A stretch of 64,000 nucleotides of DNA from assembly GCA_942159475.1 (NCBI GenBank), contig OW804095.1:88115740-88179739 (forward strand), read 5' to 3'. Position 1 is the first letter of the stretch; each line of letters starts with the position of its first letter. The notes under the pieces were generated by a model. The model did not search any database. It was not told the DNA's origin and was given only the letters and a program-made list of their open reading frames with translations. Of the stretch, positions 41,252 through 52,468 are shown one piece after another. The stretch comes from Sthenelais limicola (taxonomy: Eukaryota > Annelida > Polychaeta > Phyllodocida > Sigalionidae). The position numbers and the translations under genes are program-made.

Positions 41252-41536
41252 GGGTATGAGGGAGAAGGGTGTGAGCGAGGAGGGTATAAGGGCGGAGATT
41301 ATGAGGGAGAAGGGTGTGAGTGAGGAGGGTATAACGGCGGAGGGTATGAGGGAGAAGGGTGTGAGTGAGGAGGGTATAACGGCAGAGGGTATGAGGGAGA
41401 AGGGTGTGAGTGAGGAGGGTATAACGGCGGAGGGTATGAGGGAGAAGGGTGTGAGTGAGGAGGGTATAACGGCGGAGGGTATGAGGGAGAAGGGTGTGAG
41501 TGAGGAGGGTATAACAGCGGAGGGTATGAGGGAGAA
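41252..41536 (+). repeat. 15-bp/45-bp higher-order minisatellite
   Basis: Nineteen 15-bp units in the cycle GGGTATGAGGGAGAA, GGGTGTGAGTGAGGA, GGGTATAACGGCGGA, so the true period is 45 bp (about 6.3 copies). It starts one base after the CGGCCG array. The 15-aa periodic open frames on both strands are a consequence of the unit length being a multiple of three. Confidence 0.93.
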
Positions 41537-42483
41537 GTCACACCACTACTGAATGTCTGGTGTTTTTTGTTGACCGTTGAAAAGAGACTATTTGGAATGT
41601 ACGTTGTAATTGTAATACTTTTTGCCCAAATATTTCTTTGGTTGTGAACCGGTATCCTGATACTCTACACATCTGAACTCGTTTTATATTTTATATCTTC
41701 TTCATATCGCGTCTTACTTCATGTATTAATTATCTGATTATAGAGTGGTAGATAAGCCGATTATAGTATTATGTAAATCCCTAAGAAATATGAAATTTCT
41801 ATCTTGTTTTGTTTAGCTGTGATTGAGAATATTGTGCATTGCATATAATGTTTTGGCTAAATAAAAATATTTAAATACAATACGGTGGTAAAATAAGTTG
41901 TATATAGAATTTCATTGTAAATACCCCACAATTTCATAATTTCAGAGAATAGTCTAGAGGGCGTCCTGATGATTTTCCAATGGGAATTACTTGTGGGGCA
42001 CTGAAAATGCCCCACAATTTTATATATGCCCCAGAGAAAGGGTCTTATTAGGACGAATGGCCCACATCTGTATGAGTGTCTATCTATATAGGATAATGGG
42101 CCATAAGTCGCAAAATATGGATTTTGAGATATTATCATATTTGAAAAGAGGAGATCAAGCCGATTCTAATGGTAGTAAACATGAGGGACATTCAAGAAGT
42201 ATTTTTATATCTTATGTTTGATATTTGTATTCTTGGAAAAAAAGTTTGCAATGTTTCTGGATGGGTAATTATCAGTAAAGTAACTAAATATACTCCATAC
42301 AAAGGCCTTCAAAACCAAGGATATATTTAATACAATGTCCCGAAATTTTGTTACATGGACTATAATAATATACATGACTATAATTACTAAACCCCCTAAA
42401 TATCAGAATATTCCAATAATGTGATCTTGTGATAAATACACTAGGAATAATATCAATTTTGCGATTTATGACTTATTTTCCTA
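41537..42483. other. Non-coding
   Basis: No gene recognised. A short self-complementary region with the words GCCCCACAATTTTAT and ACCCCACAATTTCAT lies near 41,920-42,030. Confidence 0.5.
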
Positions 42484-43040
42484 AAACGGATCACATATAT
42501 TTCGAACATGGAAACATTCAAATAAAGGAGATAGTTCAGTGGGATATTGGTAGATACTATATGCACTAAGCTTTTTTTGTTCAAATATTTTTATTTCTTA
42601 CAGGGAACAGCTCAATTTACACTGGTTTTCATAAGAGCCCTGTAATCTATCTAAGTACAATTGATAGTAGGGCATCACAATATATCCCAGCTTTATTATA
42701 ACTTGCACAATATGTATTATTGAACCATCAACCCATCATAAAATACAACAAAAAGGAAGGGAAAATGGGGCCGGAAAACAAGCAAAAAGGAAGGCAAAAA
42801 AGCGGCCGAAAAAACGGCCGAGAACGGCCGAGAAAACGGCCGAAAACGGCAACACACGGCCCGTCTTTTATGTGCGGCCGAAATTTTCTGACGGCCAACA
42901 AATGGACGGACAAATGACGGTAAAATGCGGATCATGTGCCTTTTGCGGCCGTTATTGCGGACTGGGTCATCCCGCTTTCCATAGTATCATGTACCATTTG
43001 CGGCCGTTATTGCGGACTGGGTCATCCCGCTTTCCATAAT
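42484..43040 (+). repeat. Dispersed repeat plus CGGCCG array, with inverted tail
   Basis: The first part (TATATTTCGAACATGGAAAC to CCCATCATAAAAT) matches 7,883-8,000 with about 115 bp extra. It is followed by CGGCCG units (42,800-42,850) and the GGCAACACACGGCCCGT middle segment. The end (about 42,945-43,040) holds two tandem copies of GCGGCCGTTATTGCGG...CCGCTTTCCATA, the reverse complement of the start of the family body. The copy is therefore rearranged. Confidence 0.75.
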
Positions 43041-46000
43041 TAACCATCCTGGACATTGACCGCCTAGCATTTTGATCCGCCTAATGGGCAGTTTAGGAAG
43101 TCTTTTAAACCTAATTCAGGGGTGGGCACCTCAATGGATCAGGGTTAATTAACATTATTGTCCTATGGATGTTTTAATGAGTGATGTAACAGGTGACGCA
43201 AGACGAGTCTTGACAGATTATGGTAGCAGTCTAAAATCGATAGAAGGTGGTGTCGGTGATACTTTAAATGGGAGAATTACTTATAATTCTCACTCATTAG
43301 ACGGGAGCGCCACTTAAAATTAGCTATTCTCTACCGAGGAGGAAAAGCACATGACTCAACCTCTCTCATGCACAGGTCACTGGGCAGTACGGACGTTAAA
43401 TTTCGGATAGTACCATCTTGATTCATATAAATCTGATTTATTTAATAATTAATTATACATATTGATACAAACTGCTTATATTTCATGTCACCTGAAAAAA
43501 TGTGTAAGATAATGATATCATCTACCAAATATTTTGTTTCAGCCCGCCTGACCAACTAAGGGAAACAGTGATGATGTACCTCATATATAAGTGAAGAAAT
43601 AAAGTTGTAGGAACAGACCTTGTGCCTCCTTGTCTAATGACTAGCTAGGTAGTCTCAAGATTTATTCTCATAGGCATCAGGTCAGGCAGAGTGAGTGCGA
43701 GAAGGACAGGAGCAGGTGAGAGAGTGAGTGATAGCAAGCTGGAGCTGCTCTCTATCTACTGCTGTTGAATCAGTAAGGCCAGAGAGACAGACAGAGGGAG
43801 AGAGAGAGAATGAAAGGCAGGGGGATGTTTACGTGCATGTGTGGAGAAGGATGGTGGTGGGGGACGAAATAAAGATTAGCTTAGGCCGTTGGGTTTACAA
43901 TCTCCAAAATATGCTAAATCTTCCGCGAATAATACCTGTAGGGAAAGGGGTCCATTTTCCGGCCAGGGGATTATGATGCTATAAATTTTGTTTGTTTTGA
44001 ATATTTGTTTAAAATATTATGATGCTATACTACCAGGGTTACTACTGAGAATAACTGTCAAAGTTGCAAACACCTCCAACGATATTAAAATTCATTTCGG
44101 ATACTAAGGCCTACATATTTACAAGCAAATATTTCAGACGCTGGAGCCAACCCTTCCTCGGACGCTAGGGCCCAGCAAGGATGGCGTCCGAGGAGGGTGG
44201 ATCCTAATGTCAGAATGAAAGTGGGCTCTAGCGTTGTTGGGCCCTAACGTCTGTAGACCGCCTCACTCTGAGAGATCCTAACCTTCCACTCTCGTTGCTG
44301 GTACAATGTAAATATAGACATCATATACACGAAGTAAGGCACACACTTCACTGATAAAAACTATTTTTCAAATTTGATAAATGCACAATAGAATGGGCAT
44401 CTAAGAAAAATATACGTATGGAACTTTATTCCTTGTCAAATTTACTATCACCCTTTCATATTATTGTAAAGGGAGATAACAACGGCCTGCATACGTGACC
44501 CACGCTTTGAAACTGTACCACAAACTTCAACATTTCGGATCAGATTGTTTTTAATCCCAGAGCCAACATTGGAAATTAACCCGGCAAGCAATGTCAGATG
44601 AAAACAGCAAGTTCTTGTATGTCAGTCGTCTCCATCAATCGTGAAATGTCAGCCTTATTGCAAACCTATGTGACATTTTTATCAACAGATGCAGACTATC
44701 TATTTTTGGCGGATGGTGTGACTGGTTAGCTGTTTCCTCTGATTGATATGTTCTGTAACAGTCGAGGAGGAAATCGTCCTTGTTTAAATATTTACAAGGG
44801 TTTGATGTAGGCTGACACGAGTATTGATTAAGAAATGATCAATACATGATTGACGAGGATAGTTATATAGAAACACGAAGCAATGATCAGAAGCGATCAG
44901 TGAAACGATTTTCTCTTTTTATAATTTTTATACAGCTGGATAACTTTTTATCACAACAACTGCTCACGGGGTGGACCATGCTATTCTGCTGGGCATTACA
45001 ACACATCCAAATCTGGCGGGTGCCAATTTTCAAGATGGCGGCTATTTTTAAGCTCTGTTACATGTTTATTCTTAATAGCTTAAACAATATTTACACTAGA
45101 CCTTTCAAAATCTGTGGAGTGGTGGAGGCATAATTGTAGAATCATCTGTTTAAAGATTGGTGACCTTTGAAAAGCTCAAGGGGTCAAATATCAGTCCTAT
45201 TCTATGCTTAACTATGATGAGTGTATTGCGATAGTTTCGCGTTGTCACAGTGTGGTGTTTGATGTGTTTGATGTGTGCGTTTAGTTAATTAATTTGTTAA
45301 TTAATTTGTCTCCATATTTTGTAGTTCTGTCACATCACTTTATAATTTAGTCATCGTACCTTTTAATTCAGTCTCAGATTCATCTTCAATTCTGTCAATG
45401 TATTTAATAATTCCGCAGCTGAATTTATATATTCTGTCACCCTCATTTATTTAATCCGTCTTAGTTTTCTCTGTATATTTATTAATTCTGTCTCCCTATG
45501 CAACAAAACATATATGGTACTGCAGGTAACTGTCTGGGAGCAGATTAGCGATGGGGAGTCTAGGAAGTGATAAGGTCTAGGTGATGTCCAATCTGGTCTC
45601 GTCACTGCTGTTGACAACTACCTACAGACCAAATAAGCTTCAGCTTTAGGGCTGGGTCTGACAGAAAAGTAATTCTTTTGGGAAACTCCAAGGAATAGAT
45701 CACAAAAACGAAATAGATTCCAATGTCCTCCATCAAATGAGTTCTCAGCCTATGTACAATTTACGAAGGTAATTCCGGTAGTTTAAAGTGGTATACACCT
45801 TTTTAAGTTGCAAAACAAATGTATATGTAGTGAACCGCAGATTCGTAGGGGTACAAGCCAAGGCTTTCTTGAAGAAATAACAGTAACAAGGAGGCATTCA
45901 TTAGTACTGGGTTTTATGACTCAAACACCAGTCAAAGCAATATTGAACAGCTTGAATGGAACAACAGATATCCTGACCTATTCGGAGATATTCGGAAGCA

Positions 46001-46484
46001 CAAAACTATAGTTTCAAGCAAGGTCTCCTCACGAAGCATGGTATGCTTTGCCTACCATCCGCAGGAAGGTGTCTTTATATGTATGAATGTTTGTATTGTG
46101 CCTCCCCCTGCTGGAACTGGCCGGCATTGTGTGTCAAGTCTGGCTCTAGTAGAGGTGCTCTCCGTTGATGCAGCATGGTGTTGGTGTGGTAGGCAACAGG
46201 GATGATATGATATGGCAGACCCACTACACAGCCCCCTCACTAGGTTGAACACAGATGTGATAGCTAGTTGACGTATGGTCCGCCCGGGCACCAAGGAGAT
46301 CTCCTTAAGTTGTGGCAGCAGTCACATGGCAGGCTGACTTGCACTGCCGTTTGTGTTCCACAATGTACCTTCTGCGTTTGTATTACAGGTCGCAACTGTC
46401 CATCCGAGTCTACAGAGGCCAATGCAAGCCTTGAAAGGCGTGGCTCAACCTTACAAAGGCAAGGCATCCATAACAACGAGATAA
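43041..46484. other. Non-coding
   Basis: No supported gene. A GC-rich near-inverted segment (CCTCGGACGCTAGGGCCC and GGCGTCCGAGGAGGG) lies at 44,155-44,200, and a YY1-like CAAGATGGCGGC word at about 45,033. The AGAGAGAGA-rich block near 43,690-43,815 is low complexity. Confidence 0.45.
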
Positions 46485-46503
46485 ACACTCTCAGTATATG
46501 AGC

Positions 46504-46509
46504 TTTTAT
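46504..46509 (-). terminator. Candidate polyadenylation signal
   Basis: AATAAA in the minus sense, about 140 bp downstream of the stop codon of the putative exon at 46,650-46,766, a normal 3' UTR distance. Confidence 0.4.
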
Positions 46510-46649
46510 TATTAAAAGGGCAGCCAACAAAACTACCCTTACAGATAAAATCACATAGCACCCTGCACTGCGGCAGAGGGTGCTTACACATGTAACACCA
46601 ACCGTGGTTCCCAACAAGGAACTCGATAAAGAAGCGCAAAGATCAGGGC

Positions 46650-46766
46650 TTATTCTGACTTCTTCTTACACTTCTTTTTCTTCTTCTTACTGTACAAGGG
46701 CTTGCCTCCCGCCAGTTTCTGAGCCGTGGAGAAGTTACAACCCTCCAGTCTGGAGACATAGTCCAT
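46650..46766 (-). CDS. Possible terminal exon, Lys-rich C-terminus
   Basis: From an ATG at 46,766 (or from an acceptor-like AG four bases upstream) the minus strand is open for 38 codons to TAA. It reads MDYVSRLEGCNFSTAQKLAG and then a lysine-rich tail. The composition, a basic C-terminus, a stop and an AATAAA 140 bp downstream fit the last exon of a host gene, with upstream exons at higher coordinates. The family was not recognised. The alternative is a small open frame by chance. Confidence 0.38.
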   Translation of the reverse strand: MDYVSRLEGCNFSTAQKLAGGKPLYSKKKKKKCKKKSE

Positions 46767-47228
46767 TGCTTCAGTTGAATGCAGTCAATTGAACAAATAC
46801 CCAAATGTAATTCAATATATTCATGACTTCTCAACCTCTATTCACAAGAATTTGTTTTTCATATTTTGTTTATGTTTAATATATAGACAATAATATGGAA
46901 TACTGTGGAACTGAGTTACAAATGATATTCAGGGACTAAAATGACACCAATCCAGGTAATAAATACCACATATGGTGTCATATACCATATGGAATAGAAA
47001 TACAATGTTACCAGTTAATTAAAAGATTCCGTAGAATATACAGAGAGGCACTAAGGCCAGAGTTCCTTGAACATTATGTTTTGATTAACAATACTGAATA
47101 TCTTGGGTGAGAATATAAAAGGACTATAAGTGCGCATGACTTCTACCCTTTTGGTAATATGTAAGAGAACTGAGACCCACATTACGTAAGGACTCCCAGA
47201 GTGGTAGTTCTACCTAGTATAATATTAT
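46767..47228. other. Non-coding
   Basis: AT-rich. No gene or repeat recognised. Confidence 0.5.
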
Positions 47229-47340
47229 GGGATTAATTTCCCTCGGTTTGGTATCTTCAGCTGTTTATAGTGCCATAACGGCCAAGGCCGTTATGGCACT
47301 ATAAACAGCCGAAGACACCTAACCTAGGGAATTAATCCCT
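47229..47340. repeat. 112-bp near-perfect palindrome
   Basis: Two 56-bp arms with no spacer, centred at 47,284/47,285 on TAACGGCCAAGGCCGTTA. The 30 bp around the centre pair perfectly, and the outer arms (GGGATTAATTTCCC against GGGAATTAATCCC) have a handful of mismatches. It could be a foldback element, a hairpin RNA source or a relic of inverted duplication. Confidence 0.9.
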
Positions 47341-48569
47341 TTAGTTGCCGATTTTTGGATTCAATACTAGTGTTCAAACACACTTATTAGACACTTTAAA
47401 CAAATATTAGACACTTTAAAAATAGTTTTAGATGTACTTACGGCATGACAAACTGCGATATTTTACTCGATCTGCTCAACAACATGGGTTACTATTATAC
47501 TTCTGGTACACGGAACAGACACGGCAAACATGCCGCTTTCCAATGCAAGTCTTTACCGCCGAAATGATCATGTTTTACATACTTCCAACAGTCACATTCT
47601 CATATTTAGTTAAATTTAGCTCTGTAAAACCAAAATCAAACCTTTACACGTAAATATAACTTCACAATGTCGGTTATGTTGGCCGCACTCTCCGTTCCAT
47701 AAACAAACAAACCTTCCACTATTTACATGAAACCAACGGAGCCCAAACACTGGCGCCCTGAGATAGTAGTGCCCTGATGGTAGTGCCTAAGGTACTAGTA
47801 GCTCCCACTCCTTGGGTGCTATGGTCCATAGGCCAAAGTGTCCCGGGGCTCTAATGTCACGCACCCAAACCAAAACACTTCCGGATTTTAGTTCCTTTAC
47901 ATTATACCAGTCGGTGCCACCAACAGTGAAGCAACCCCTAGAGCAGCAGTTTTACAGCCTGGCCTGTTTAGCCCAGTTGCGTCGGGGAGGCGGCCATTGT
48001 ATCACAACATCACTTGCACGATGTCTACTGTCGTCATGTTATGGGGAGGCCTAGGCTTTAATTACTTAAAAGTGGCTAATATTTCCATCTGAAACAGTAG
48101 AGAAAGACTTTTGGGTGACCAGCACTTTATACACGTTCCAAACTGAACGCAGAATTGACAACAAACAATTAGGTGAAGAGGTAAGTCAATGAGCGGAAAT
48201 GCCCAAAGGACGGCCAGCTAAATAATGTACTTGATTCGCTCAAATAAGTTTTTTGATCCGCTAAAATAATTTACTAGGTCCGCTCAAAACAGTAATTTAA
48301 ACACTATCCACAACCCCAGCAGAATCCAAAGATCGGCTACTAAAGGGGAATTAACCATTACCACTACACACATAAAATATTTGGATGCATAAATATTTGG
48401 ATGCATGCATAAACATGTGTATGTTTATGCATGGGCTTGAGTACAGGCCTGCGGCCTTCCTATACCTCAGGCCCCAGCCCACTGCAGTTAACTGCTATAA
48501 GGGCCCTATGTATTATTTTATAGTTATTGTTCTTGTTTATTATTTGTTATTCTATATAACCTATGCCAA
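47341..48569. other. Non-coding
   Basis: No supported gene. A CpG-containing segment around 47,990-48,060 (GTTGCGTCGGGGAGGCGGCC) may be promoter-like. The right end leads into the LINE. Confidence 0.45.
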
Positions 48570-49409
48570 GTTGTCACTATTTCTGAAGTCAACATCGTTA
48601 TTGTATATCATGTTGGCCTCCCCAAAAACAACGTAACCAGGGTGATCTATATCGACCTAGAAGACCCGGAGAAAAAGAAAGTTATTCTAAATCAATCCAG
48701 GGAATTAAGGAGGAAAACTCAATGTAATGTCTGGTTTAATAAATATCTGCCCGACAAGAGTGATTATAACTATCAGATGATCAGAGACTGCCATTGATTA
48801 CTTAAATTGCGCGGCATCGAGGCCGAAGTGGTTCTAGGTCACATTATAAAAGGATCTAGGTCATACGCAGCAAGCGATCTCCACAACATGCCTGAGGGCT
48901 GCAGGCCACTTGACATATCACATATCCCCGTGGATGATGGCGGCTTGGGCTTCCATGGAGTCCACAGTCACTATTCCAACTTCTATGGCTCAAAAGTGAA
49001 ATATAACCATGTGTCCTACAACTCTGTCGAACACGCATACCAACATTCTAAAGCTCTTCATCTGAAACAAACGAAAGTGGCCCTGGCCATCAGTAGCGTA
49101 GCGAGTCCTTTACAGGCCAAGAGGTTAGGTAGCACACTAGATCTCACACCGGAAGTTGACCCGCACCTACTAGCTGACTGGAAAGCTAACGAAGAACAAA
49201 CTAAAAAAACTCAAAAAAGAATTACTACGCGAGGATATAAAATGTTTCTATGAAGTTACTGCCTAAAAAAAATGGGAGATCGGCCGCCGAGTGCGCGGAG
49301 TACTCATTGCAAATGGCGGCCGCGTCCCCCTGAAACGAGCAACGTTCGTCGGAGAAAATAAATTCGGAAACATACTTAATGAGCTAAAGAAAGAACTATC
49401 AAAGGAGAA
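48570..49409 (+). pseudogene. LINE ORF1: RRM-like segment plus NADAR domain
   Basis: The first ~75 codons (from about 48,585) resemble the RNA-binding region of LINE ORF1 proteins (VNIVIVYHVGLPKNNVTRV, then a VWFNKYLPDKS-type end). A TGA at 48,795 interrupts it, then the frame runs on to 49,253. That second part matches the NADAR (YbiA-like) fold: GVHSHYSNFYGSKVKYNHVS, then SVEHAYQHSKAL and AKRLGSTLDL. NADAR proteins hydrolyse N-glycosidic bonds in riboflavin intermediates or ADP-ribosylated guanine. Beyond 49,256 frameshifts break the C-terminal part, but AAECAEYS and GENKFGNILNELKKEL still look like the NADAR end. The aromatic and Gly residues expected before the last motif appear lost. Confidence 0.7.
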
Positions 49410-49466
49410 TTAATCTGATTGAGACATCCCAACGGTGCATCCCCCTAAGGTAGGGGTTTCTCTAGG

Positions 49467-50175
49467 ATGGACAGACAAGGCATCGACCTATTATTATTAT
49501 TGCTATGTGACTCTCGAGGCGCCGGCCTTGACCCACTGCTAAGAACCATCGCTCCTCATATAAACAGTCAAGTATACATTGCTAGGGGGGCAGATACTCT
49601 CTAGAAAATTGTCATGTTAACTCGGCCAAATGTTGTGATGATGCTGGCAGGTATCTGCAATATTACGTACAAGGATGTTAGTACAAAAGAGGTTGGACTC
49701 AGGTACCTAGGATATAAAGTTGGAAGACAAGGTGAGAAGTGATATGGCTAGTGCTCGGGAACTCATTACCCAATACTTCCCTCAACATCACCCTCCTCCA
49801 ACCATAATCTTCGGCACCGCCATAGGGCTCCACCTTGTGGCCTACAACGCCCATCTAGCTCTAACTTCCCAGTCGCTACGAGATGTCCTTACAGCAAGCA
49901 AAACCGCAGCCATAGCCGAGGATCAACTGGTTCTCGACAGACAGATGCTGGTATTCAACAACCTAATCAAGAGCGAAAACGTAAAGAAACAAGTCCCCAC
50001 CCCTTACATAAGCCAAATTGTCCACATGAATCGTTCAGGAAGACGTCATCGGACAACCAAACGGCCAACCTATACAGCAGCATACAGTCTCCTCGACCAA
50101 GATGGTTGTCACTACACACCCCTACTCAAGGAGAAAGTAGCCCACAAAATTATAGTAGCATACGGAAAAATCTGA
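49467..50175 (+). pseudogene. LINE SGNH/GDSL hydrolase-like ORF
   Basis: Starts at ATG 49,467 (MDRQGIDLLLLLLCDSRGAG). The block I nucleophile is the Ser of CDSRG, the block III-like motif is VVMMLAGICNIT, and the block V Asp/His pair is in LDQDGCHYT. These are the catalytic signposts of SGNH hydrolases, a family found in ORF1 of CR1-group LINEs and thought to act on lipids or acetyl esters. An in-frame TAG near 49,602 and a frameshift at about 49,720-49,735 make it a pseudogene. The remaining 151 codons to 50,175 are open. It lies between the NADAR ORF and the EN-RT ORF. Confidence 0.72.
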
Positions 50176-50762
50176 CTGACAATTAGAGATTTGAATTTAG
50201 ATTTGGATATATATAATTATATGCGGATTTAAGATTTGAACTTGAATTTTGACCTTCTCTTTACCTTCTCACCATGGTTAGATTAAAACCAGATTTACTG
50301 TTGTGGGGGTGTTAATTAGATACTCAATGAGTACTTGGTCTGTGTTGGGAAAGCTACTAAGTAACTGGCGCTTTCATGAGCCCGACCTCTTCAGTGGTGG
50401 CCCTAATACAGGCCGGGTACTCTCCCCCTTGTTCTCCTGAAGATGGATACTCTTTATCAAATAGTTAAGTATAAAACCTTTACCTACTTGAACTAACTGA
50501 ACTCTGATCTCTTCTCATTGAAATGTATACATGTAATATGTACTGCACTGTCCTTGAAACAGGGTTTATGAAGAAGTGACTAGGTACCATGCTTACACTA
50601 AGTGATTGAATACTTTGTATCTCGCACTCACTCTTATCCAACCCCAAACGATTATCTAAGCGAGAATGTTACCCCCCAAGCCATACTGTCAAGACCCTAT
50701 CAAATCATCAAAATTATTTCTCTCACCATGTCCCACTAAGGGATCTATTCCCCAACACCCCA
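50176..50762 (+). other. LINE inter-ORF spacer
   Basis: AT-rich non-coding sequence between the SGNH ORF and the endonuclease ORF. Longer than typical LINE inter-ORF gaps, so it may include decayed coding sequence. Confidence 0.45.
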
Positions 50763-51130
50763 ATGGAAGAAAGTATAGATACATTTAGAGCCCTAAAAGG
50801 ATTAAAGGCAATATCCTGGAATATTAGAAGCCTGAAACCCAAATTTGACCAAATAAATCAACTTATTTTTGACACAAAACCACAAATTCTCTGCTTCCAA
50901 GAAACCTGGTTGAACAATAACTTTGACGATAGCTGCTTATCTATCTTGGACTATAATATTATATGAAAAGATAGAGCTAGAAAGAGGAGAGGAGGGGGAT
51001 TGATCTCCTACATCCATTCTTCCCTGAAAAAAAATGATACAGATTACCTCAAACTTAACCGTTTGACTAAGGATATAGAAATCCAAGTGTTTGAAATTAC
51101 TAAACAATATATGAAGAAGAAGATTGTAAT
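50763..51130 (+). pseudogene. LINE endonuclease, N-terminal half
   Basis: From ATG 50,763 the AP-endonuclease-like fold begins: AISWNIRSL (Asn), then ILCFQETWL (catalytic Glu), and after an in-frame TGA (50,964) the basic KRRGGGLISYIH stretch and the strand KKKIVMV. The reading frame is then cut by the left end of the second Ngaro. The enzyme nicks target DNA for target-primed reverse transcription. The TGA sits where an Arg (CGA) is expected. Confidence 0.85.
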
Positions 51131-51308
51131 GGTGCATATTTGTCTAAAAAATGTATGTATAATTATATTGTCAGGCCAACACCTTTGGGCCACAGTACTG
51201 CTATGTTTGTTGGTTGCTGGGCGACAGCTCCCGCTCTGTTGGTCTGTCGCGTCAGTGTGTTCAGTTACACGGTAGCCATATTGGCGAATGGTGGTACAAA
51301 TTTTTTGT
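51129..51308 (+). repeat. Split direct repeat A1 of second Ngaro
   Basis: About 180 bp starting ATGGTGCATATTTGTC, repeated at 56,609-56,788 with one C/T change near the start and a few changes at the A/T-rich end. Confidence 0.88.
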
Positions 51309-51328
51309 TCGATAATCCTGTTAGCTCC

Positions 51329-52468
51329 ATGTCGTTGATCAACTGTTCTTTTTGCCTCAACGTTCATCGAGAGCCAAACTGTTGGGTCGAGCAGGATCAG
51401 AAAAAGATACATTCATCTAGAAATTGTGTAAGACCAGCTTCGGTCATGAATGAATCGAGGTTGGCGAACATTTTAGGTGAGCAAGTTGCTGACTTACCTG
51501 CCAAAGGTTCCCCGGAGTACTTGGGAGCCATCGAGAAAGCCATCGCCATCCTAGATGATCAGAAGAAGGTTAAATCGGATCTGTCTCTGAAAATTGCTGA
51601 GGCGGAGGGGAAATTGCGTCTTCTTTCTGTGGATAGTGACAAGAGTTCTCCCGATGGTCGTCAATCCGGGTTTGGCCGCCCGCCTTACAGTGACAGTGTT
51701 GACAGTCTGGGTCATCAGCAGCCGTCACAGCCACAGTCGAGGTCCAGTAAATTACCAGATCTGGGTAGGTTCCATCCTGAAACTTACATTGATGATAAAA
51801 GGCAGTGGGATAAGATGTCATACCGTGATCTTATCTATGGTGGTCTAGGTGTACTAGGCTGTCTTATGGATTCTGGAGCTAACGTTGACATTATTCGTGG
51901 TTATGTTAGCCATTTACAGTTCATAGCGTACAAGGCGCACCATCAGTCATTTGTTAATGAAGCTCTTGTCGCTTATGAACGTGAAACTACTACTCGTGTT
52001 CTGGAAGGTTTGGTGCCTCGTTGGAATGGGGTTGATACGATGGCGGAGTCCAAGCATCTAAGCACTGACAATACCACTGCAGTTCGTGATTTGCTGAAAA
52101 AGGAAAGGTTTTCATGATTCGGCAGTCCCCACCATTACCGGAAGTCAGCTTCTAACAAGAAGGGAGTCAAGTCTCCGAGGTTCGACATAGATGCTTGGCC
52201 TAAAGGAGTCTGCTGGAGGTGTTATGACGGCAGAACATGTGAGAATTGCTATTATTCCCATTGTTGTGGTTTATGTGGCGAAAATCACATGGCAAAAGGG
52301 TGTAAAATTCAGCTGGAGTGGGAAAAGACCCATTTTGCGACACCATCGTCTGCATCCAAGAACCGACTACTTCCGCTTCTGCTTCACCATGACAAGATGG
52401 CGGACCTAGTCAGGTTTTGTTGTCTTCGCATCCAAACAATCTGGATTATTTACCCGATCCCAAAATGA
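51329..52468 (+). pseudogene. Second Ngaro ORF1, gag-like
   Basis: The best start is ATG 51,329 just after A1. The N-terminus has the same Cys/His arrangement as in the first Ngaro (CSFC, then H and C). A TGA at 52,115 interrupts the frame, which then continues in phase to 52,468. The continuation holds the zinc cluster (CWRCYDGRTC, CYYSHCCGLC, then H and C) that aligns with the first element's C-terminal cluster. The TGA stands where a CGA (Arg) codon is expected. The protein would package element RNA. Without suppression this copy lacks its nucleic-acid-binding end. Confidence 0.8.

Noticed and set aside
41058..41552. 164-codon frame with Ala-Ala-Glu-Lys and Glu-Gly-Ile-Thr repeats, resembling a helical repeat protein
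   Set aside because: Both strands and several frames are open because the units are 12, 15 and 45 bp; no start context or flanking coding sequence.
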